Positions 6,248-8,261 of a stretch of 8,261 nt of DNA are shown piece after piece. The stretch's first letter is position 1; every line of letters starts with the position of its first letter. This DNA is from Actinomycetes bacterium (GTDB taxonomy: Bacteria > Actinomycetota > Acidimicrobiia > Acidimicrobiales > JAJYPT01): the NCBI GenBank assembly GCA_021795135.1, contig JAJYPT010000073.1, forward strand, positions 1 through 8,261. The letters are read 5' to 3'. A program made the translations under genes and the position numbers. The notes beneath the pieces are model-generated. The model was not told the origin of the DNA. It worked only from the letters and a program-made list of their open reading frames with translations, and made no database searches.

Positions 6248-6272
6248 CCTTTTTAAAAAAGGAATCAATTTG
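6248..6272 (+). promoter_or_regulatory. Ribosome binding site of hmp inside a palindrome, deciding a TTG start
   Basis: AAGGA at 6259-6263 stands 6 bases before TTG (6270), a strong site that fixes this start. The site is the 3' arm of CCTTTTTAAAAAAGG (6248-6262), so the messenger could fold to hide it, although a real loop would open the central A-T pairs. Confidence 0.55.
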
Positions 6273-7529
6273 GAAAACACCACAAATTCAAAATCCAATA
6301 ACCAAAACTCTCCTATTGTGGAATTAGACCCTAAAACTATTGAGATAATTAAATCAACAGCACCAGTTCTCGCTGAACACGGAGAAGCAATAGCAGTTAG
6401 GCTTTATGAATTGTTACTTAGTTCAGAACCTGAACTAACTCAATTTTTTAATCCTTCTAACCAATCAAGTGGAAAACAAGCAAAAGCTTTGGCAAATGCT
6501 GTCTATGCTGTTGCTGCAAATATAGATAATTTAGCTCCTTTGGAATCAGCTGTTGTTCAAATTGCCCACAAACATCGAAGCTTGCAAATTCAGCCGGAGC
6601 ATTATCCAATCGTAGGCGAGAATCTCTTGTTGGCAATTCAGCAAATTTTAAGAATTGAACCAACTTCTGAAGTAATTACAGCTTGGGCGAAAGCTTATGA
6701 ATTTATTGCCAATATTTTTATAGATCTTGAAGCTCGCATGTATAAAGAAGCTGAATCTCAACCTGGGGGATGGAGTGGATTTAAAGATTTCAAAGTGATC
6801 AAAAAAGAAAAAGAGAGTTCTGTGATTACTTCTTTTTATCTACAACCAAGTGATGGAGGGCCTATAACAAATTATTTTCCAGGTCAATATCTAACTGTCA
6901 AAATAAGACGGCCTCAAGATAGTTATGCTCAAATTCGCCATTACAGTATTTCTGATGCTCCAGGAAAAGATTATTATCGCATAAGTGTAAAAAGAGAAGA
7001 ATCATTTGGTGAAAGTGGAGGAGTTTCTGCCTATTTGCATGACCACCTTGAAGAAGGAGACACAATTTCTTTAGCAGCTCCTGCGGGGACTTTTACTTTG
7101 GATCTCAGCTCTTCTAGGCCTTTAGTGCTAATAAGTGGAGGAGTTGGTCTTACTCCTTTAGTTTCTATGTTGAATGCTACAGTAGAACTACAACCCAATC
7201 GCCCCATTATTTTTATTCAAGCCGCTCTAAATGGCACTGTTCATGCAATGAAAGACTATATTACTTCGATGACTAAAACTTATCCACACGTAAAGTCTTT
7301 TGTTTGTTATGAAAAGCCAACTGAATTAGATTACTTGGAAAAAAACTTCCACCAAGAAGGTTTTATTAATGCTAAGTGGTTAGAAGAAATACTTGAAGAA
7401 CTTAATTCGGATTTCTATTTTTGTGGACCTACAGCCTTCATGTCAACAATTAACTCTATATTGAATGAGTTGAAAATACCTCAGGCACAGAGACAATTTG
7501 AGTTTTTTGGACCTATGCAAAATATATAA
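6270..7529 (+). CDS. hmp: Flavohaemoglobin, nitric oxide dioxygenase
   Basis: A 419-residue cytoplasmic enzyme that converts NO and O2 to nitrate using NAD(P)H, FAD and haem b. The N-terminal globin domain has distal Tyr-B10 in RLYELLL (Y46), Gln-E7 in NPSNQ (Q65), proximal haem ligand H102 in AHKHRSLQIQPEHY, and Y112 in the catalytic network. A GGW motif joins it to the reductase part: FAD-binding RHYSIS, VKREES, NAD(P)-binding GGVGLTPL, and a C-terminal CGPTAFM and FEFFGP like E. coli Hmp. All domains and key residues are present. The N-terminus is about 18 residues longer than the E. coli protein, rich in Asn and Ser and probably disordered; the strong AAGGA site supports it. The gene stands alone, with its own regulatory stretch upstream and a terminator just after. 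It needs haem, which the nearby HemQ would help supply. Confidence 0.96.
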   Translation: MENTTNSKSNNQNSPIVELDPKTIEIIKSTAPVLAEHGEAIAVRLYELLLSSEPELTQFFNPSNQSSGKQAKALANAVYAVAANIDNLAPLESAVVQIAHKHRSLQIQPEHYPIVGENLLLAIQQILRIEPTSEVITAWAKAYEFIANIFIDLEARMYKEAESQPGGWSGFKDFKVIKKEKESSVITSFYLQPSDGGPITNYFPGQYLTVKIRRPQDSYAQIRHYSISDAPGKDYYRISVKREESFGESGGVSAYLHDHLEEGDTISLAAPAGTFTLDLSSSRPLVLISGGVGLTPLVSMLNATVELQPNRPIIFIQAALNGTVHAMKDYITSMTKTYPHVKSFVCYEKPTELDYLEKNFHQEGFINAKWLEEILEELNSDFYFCGPTAFMSTINSILNELKIPQAQRQFEFFGPMQNI

Positions 7530-7542
7530 ATACTTATAGAGT

Positions 7543-7592
7543 AAAAGACCAAGGAAATGAAATTATCCGCATAAGCTTTTCCTTGGTCTTTT
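7543..7592 (+). terminator. Strong hairpin terminator after hmp, probably bidirectional
   Basis: AAAAGACCAAGGAAA (7543-7557) and TTTCCTTGGTCTTTT (7578-7592) are perfect 15-base complements with a 20-base loop, starting 13 bases after the hmp stop. The A- and T-runs at the stem ends make it able to stop transcription from both sides, including from the decayed gene on the minus strand. Confidence 0.8.
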
Positions 7593-7627
7593 GCGAGCAA
7601 TTTACTGGTTCAATATGTAACGGTATT

Positions 7628-7870
7628 CTAGGCTACCTCATTGGTATCGATATCTCCTCGTGTGTAAGCATTAGTTTCAGCCTTAGGAGAAAATTCTCAT
7701 GGTAGTTCCGTAAATACGAATCTAGCGGATTAGTAATCGTTGGGCTCGGTGTAGGATCTTATCACCTAAGCCTTCAGCTAGATTCTCATGCCGCTTGGCT
7801 TCTTAGCAACAGCCTCATTGAAAATCAATTTATGTTTAGCTTCAACTTCAAACACACTCGTATTTCTATT
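7628..7870 (-). pseudogene. Probable decayed gene, family unknown
   Basis: No intact frame exists here, but the minus strand reads as protein-like segments in consecutive frames. At 7870-7778 it includes FEVEAKHKLIFNEAV and AKKPSGMR, then a stop. At 7787-7683 it has ENLAEGLGDKILHRAQRL, one internal TAG, then IRIYGTTMRIFS. From about 7700 to 7628 it reads SPKAETNAYTRGDIDTNEVA and stops. The segments join end to end with only two frame changes and one internal stop, and a hairpin terminator follows. I read this as a gene broken by small indels whose 5' part was cut off by the insertion element at about 7875. I do not recognise the family. The alternative is non-coding spacer with chance reading frames; the order and continuity of the segments argue for a remnant. 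Confidence 0.45.
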
Positions 7871-7874
7871 TTAT

Positions 7875-8261
7875 GCGGCCCTACGCGTTTAAGTGGGGAG
7901 GACGTATTCTAATGCGAGGTGGATTTGGTTGTTTAGACCAAGTAACTCCACCAGCATGTAGTAGTACTCTTAGCCTATAATTTTCAAATGATTTAAATCC
8001 ATGACCACATCGCTTTACTCTTTTTACACTAAGGTTTAGTCCTTCAGTTGGACCATTAGATACACCAGTTAAATGATGATTCAAAATCTCTTTATGCCAT
8101 CTTTTTAGAGTTCGTCCAAGTGTTTTTATCTCTGGAACTTTATCAGTTGAACAACCAAGTATTGCTTTGTCTAATAGTACTGTTGCTTGGCCTAAATCCT
8201 CTGCTAAGTAAATATCTCTAACTGATTCTTTGGCTAACCAAGCCCCATGTACTTCGTTGTT
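7875..8261 (-). mobile_element. Left end of an ISL3-family insertion sequence, cut by the window edge
   Basis: The transposase C-terminus runs leftward to 7881, and the element's end is expected just beyond it. The GC-rich GGCCCTACGCGTTTAAGTGG starting at about 7877 contrasts with AT-rich flank (CTATTTTAT) and is a plausible terminal repeat. ISL3 elements usually duplicate about 8 AT-rich bases, and the flank fits. The exact boundary cannot be fixed without the other end, which lies beyond base 8261. Confidence 0.55.
7881..8261 (-). CDS. ISL3-family transposase, C-terminal part (5' end beyond the window)
   Basis: The frame is open from the right edge to the TAG at 7881, giving 126 residues with no internal stop. 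The segment TGVSNGPTEGLNLSVKRVKR followed by CGHGFKSF and NYRLRVLLHAGG is the conserved C-terminus of ISL3 transposases; the Glu of GPTEGLN is the third catalytic acid of the DDE triad. The tail PPRIRIRPPHLNA is typical of actinobacterial copies, from memory. The frame continues through NNEVHGAWLA at the window edge, so a TTG at 8084 is an internal Leu codon, not a start. The N-terminal zinc and helix-turn-helix regions and the first two catalytic Asp are outside the window, so whether the gene is intact cannot be told. It would catalyse movement of the element that interrupts the right part of this window. Confidence 0.88.
   Translation of the reverse strand, partial: NNEVHGAWLAKESVRDIYLAEDLGQATVLLDKAILGCSTDKVPEIKTLGRTLKRWHKEILNHHLTGVSNGPTEGLNLSVKRVKRCGHGFKSFENYRLRVLLHAGGVTWSKQPNPPRIRIRPPHLNA

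Noticed and set aside
7628..7870. A tmRNA: the minus strand has GCT GAA ACT AAT ... GAG GTA GCC TAG, which looks like a tag reading frame
   Set aside because: No tRNA-like 5' or 3' ends and no T-arm or CCA sequence were found, and the frame is longer than a usual tag. A decayed protein gene fits better.
7788..7892. A short + strand frame beginning MPLGFLATASLK
   Set aside because: It is about 34 codons, crosses the presumed insertion-sequence boundary, has no ribosome site and is antisense to the more convincing remnant.
1..8261. CRISPR arrays, tRNA, rRNA or long tandem repeats
   Set aside because: Reading both strands showed no regularly spaced repeats, no tRNA arms and no rRNA core sequences.

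Overview
The window is AT-rich bacterial DNA. It carries seven intact protein genes, one short gene on the opposite strand, a probable decayed gene, and the end of an insertion sequence. My best guess for the host is a low-GC member of the Actinomycetota, perhaps Acidimicrobiia-like. The reasons are the divergent three-segment membrane FtsH-like protein, the small four-cysteine protein, the receiver-like protein with DLMDRSR and GFGSHVD motifs, TTG start codons, and an ISL3-type transposase end typical of that phylum. This is inference from remembered family patterns. The coproheme decarboxylase has residues typical of the Firmicutes type, so the phylum is not secure.

Region 1 (about 1-4434, + strand) is a tightly packed gene run: an FtsH-like membrane AAA+ metalloprotease, HemQ/ChdC (last step of coproporphyrin-dependent haem synthesis), LarE (sulfur transferase of the nickel-pincer cofactor pathway, of the three-cysteine kind that binds an iron-sulfur cluster), a stand-alone NIL domain, and a degenerate receiver-like protein. 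Gaps are 58, 17, 3 and -4 bases. The last four genes are very probably one transcript; the FtsH-like gene may belong to it.

Region 2 (about 4435-6009) has a 52-residue four-cysteine protein gene on the minus strand (4455-4613). It converges with the end of region 1. Its start lies only 40 bases from that of a divergently transcribed FAD/NAD(P)H oxidoreductase of the CoA-disulfide reductase/NADH oxidase class.

Region 3 (about 6010-7592) holds a 260-base regulatory stretch with overlapping hairpins, helically phased TTGAA repeats, a dyad around a TATAAT box and a palindrome covering the ribosome binding site. It is followed by a full-length flavohaemoglobin (NO dioxygenase) and a perfect 15-bp terminator hairpin.

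Region 4 (about 7593-8261) has a minus-strand stretch that reads like a decayed gene (7628-7870, two frame changes and one in-frame stop). It abuts the 3' end of an ISL3-family element whose transposase runs off the right edge.

Taken together the intact genes centre on haem, thiol/sulfur and redox or nitric-oxide chemistry, with membrane proteolysis beside them. The least explained parts are the HemQ-LarE-NIL-receiver cassette, which has no LarB/LarC/LarA in view, and the small cysteine protein.
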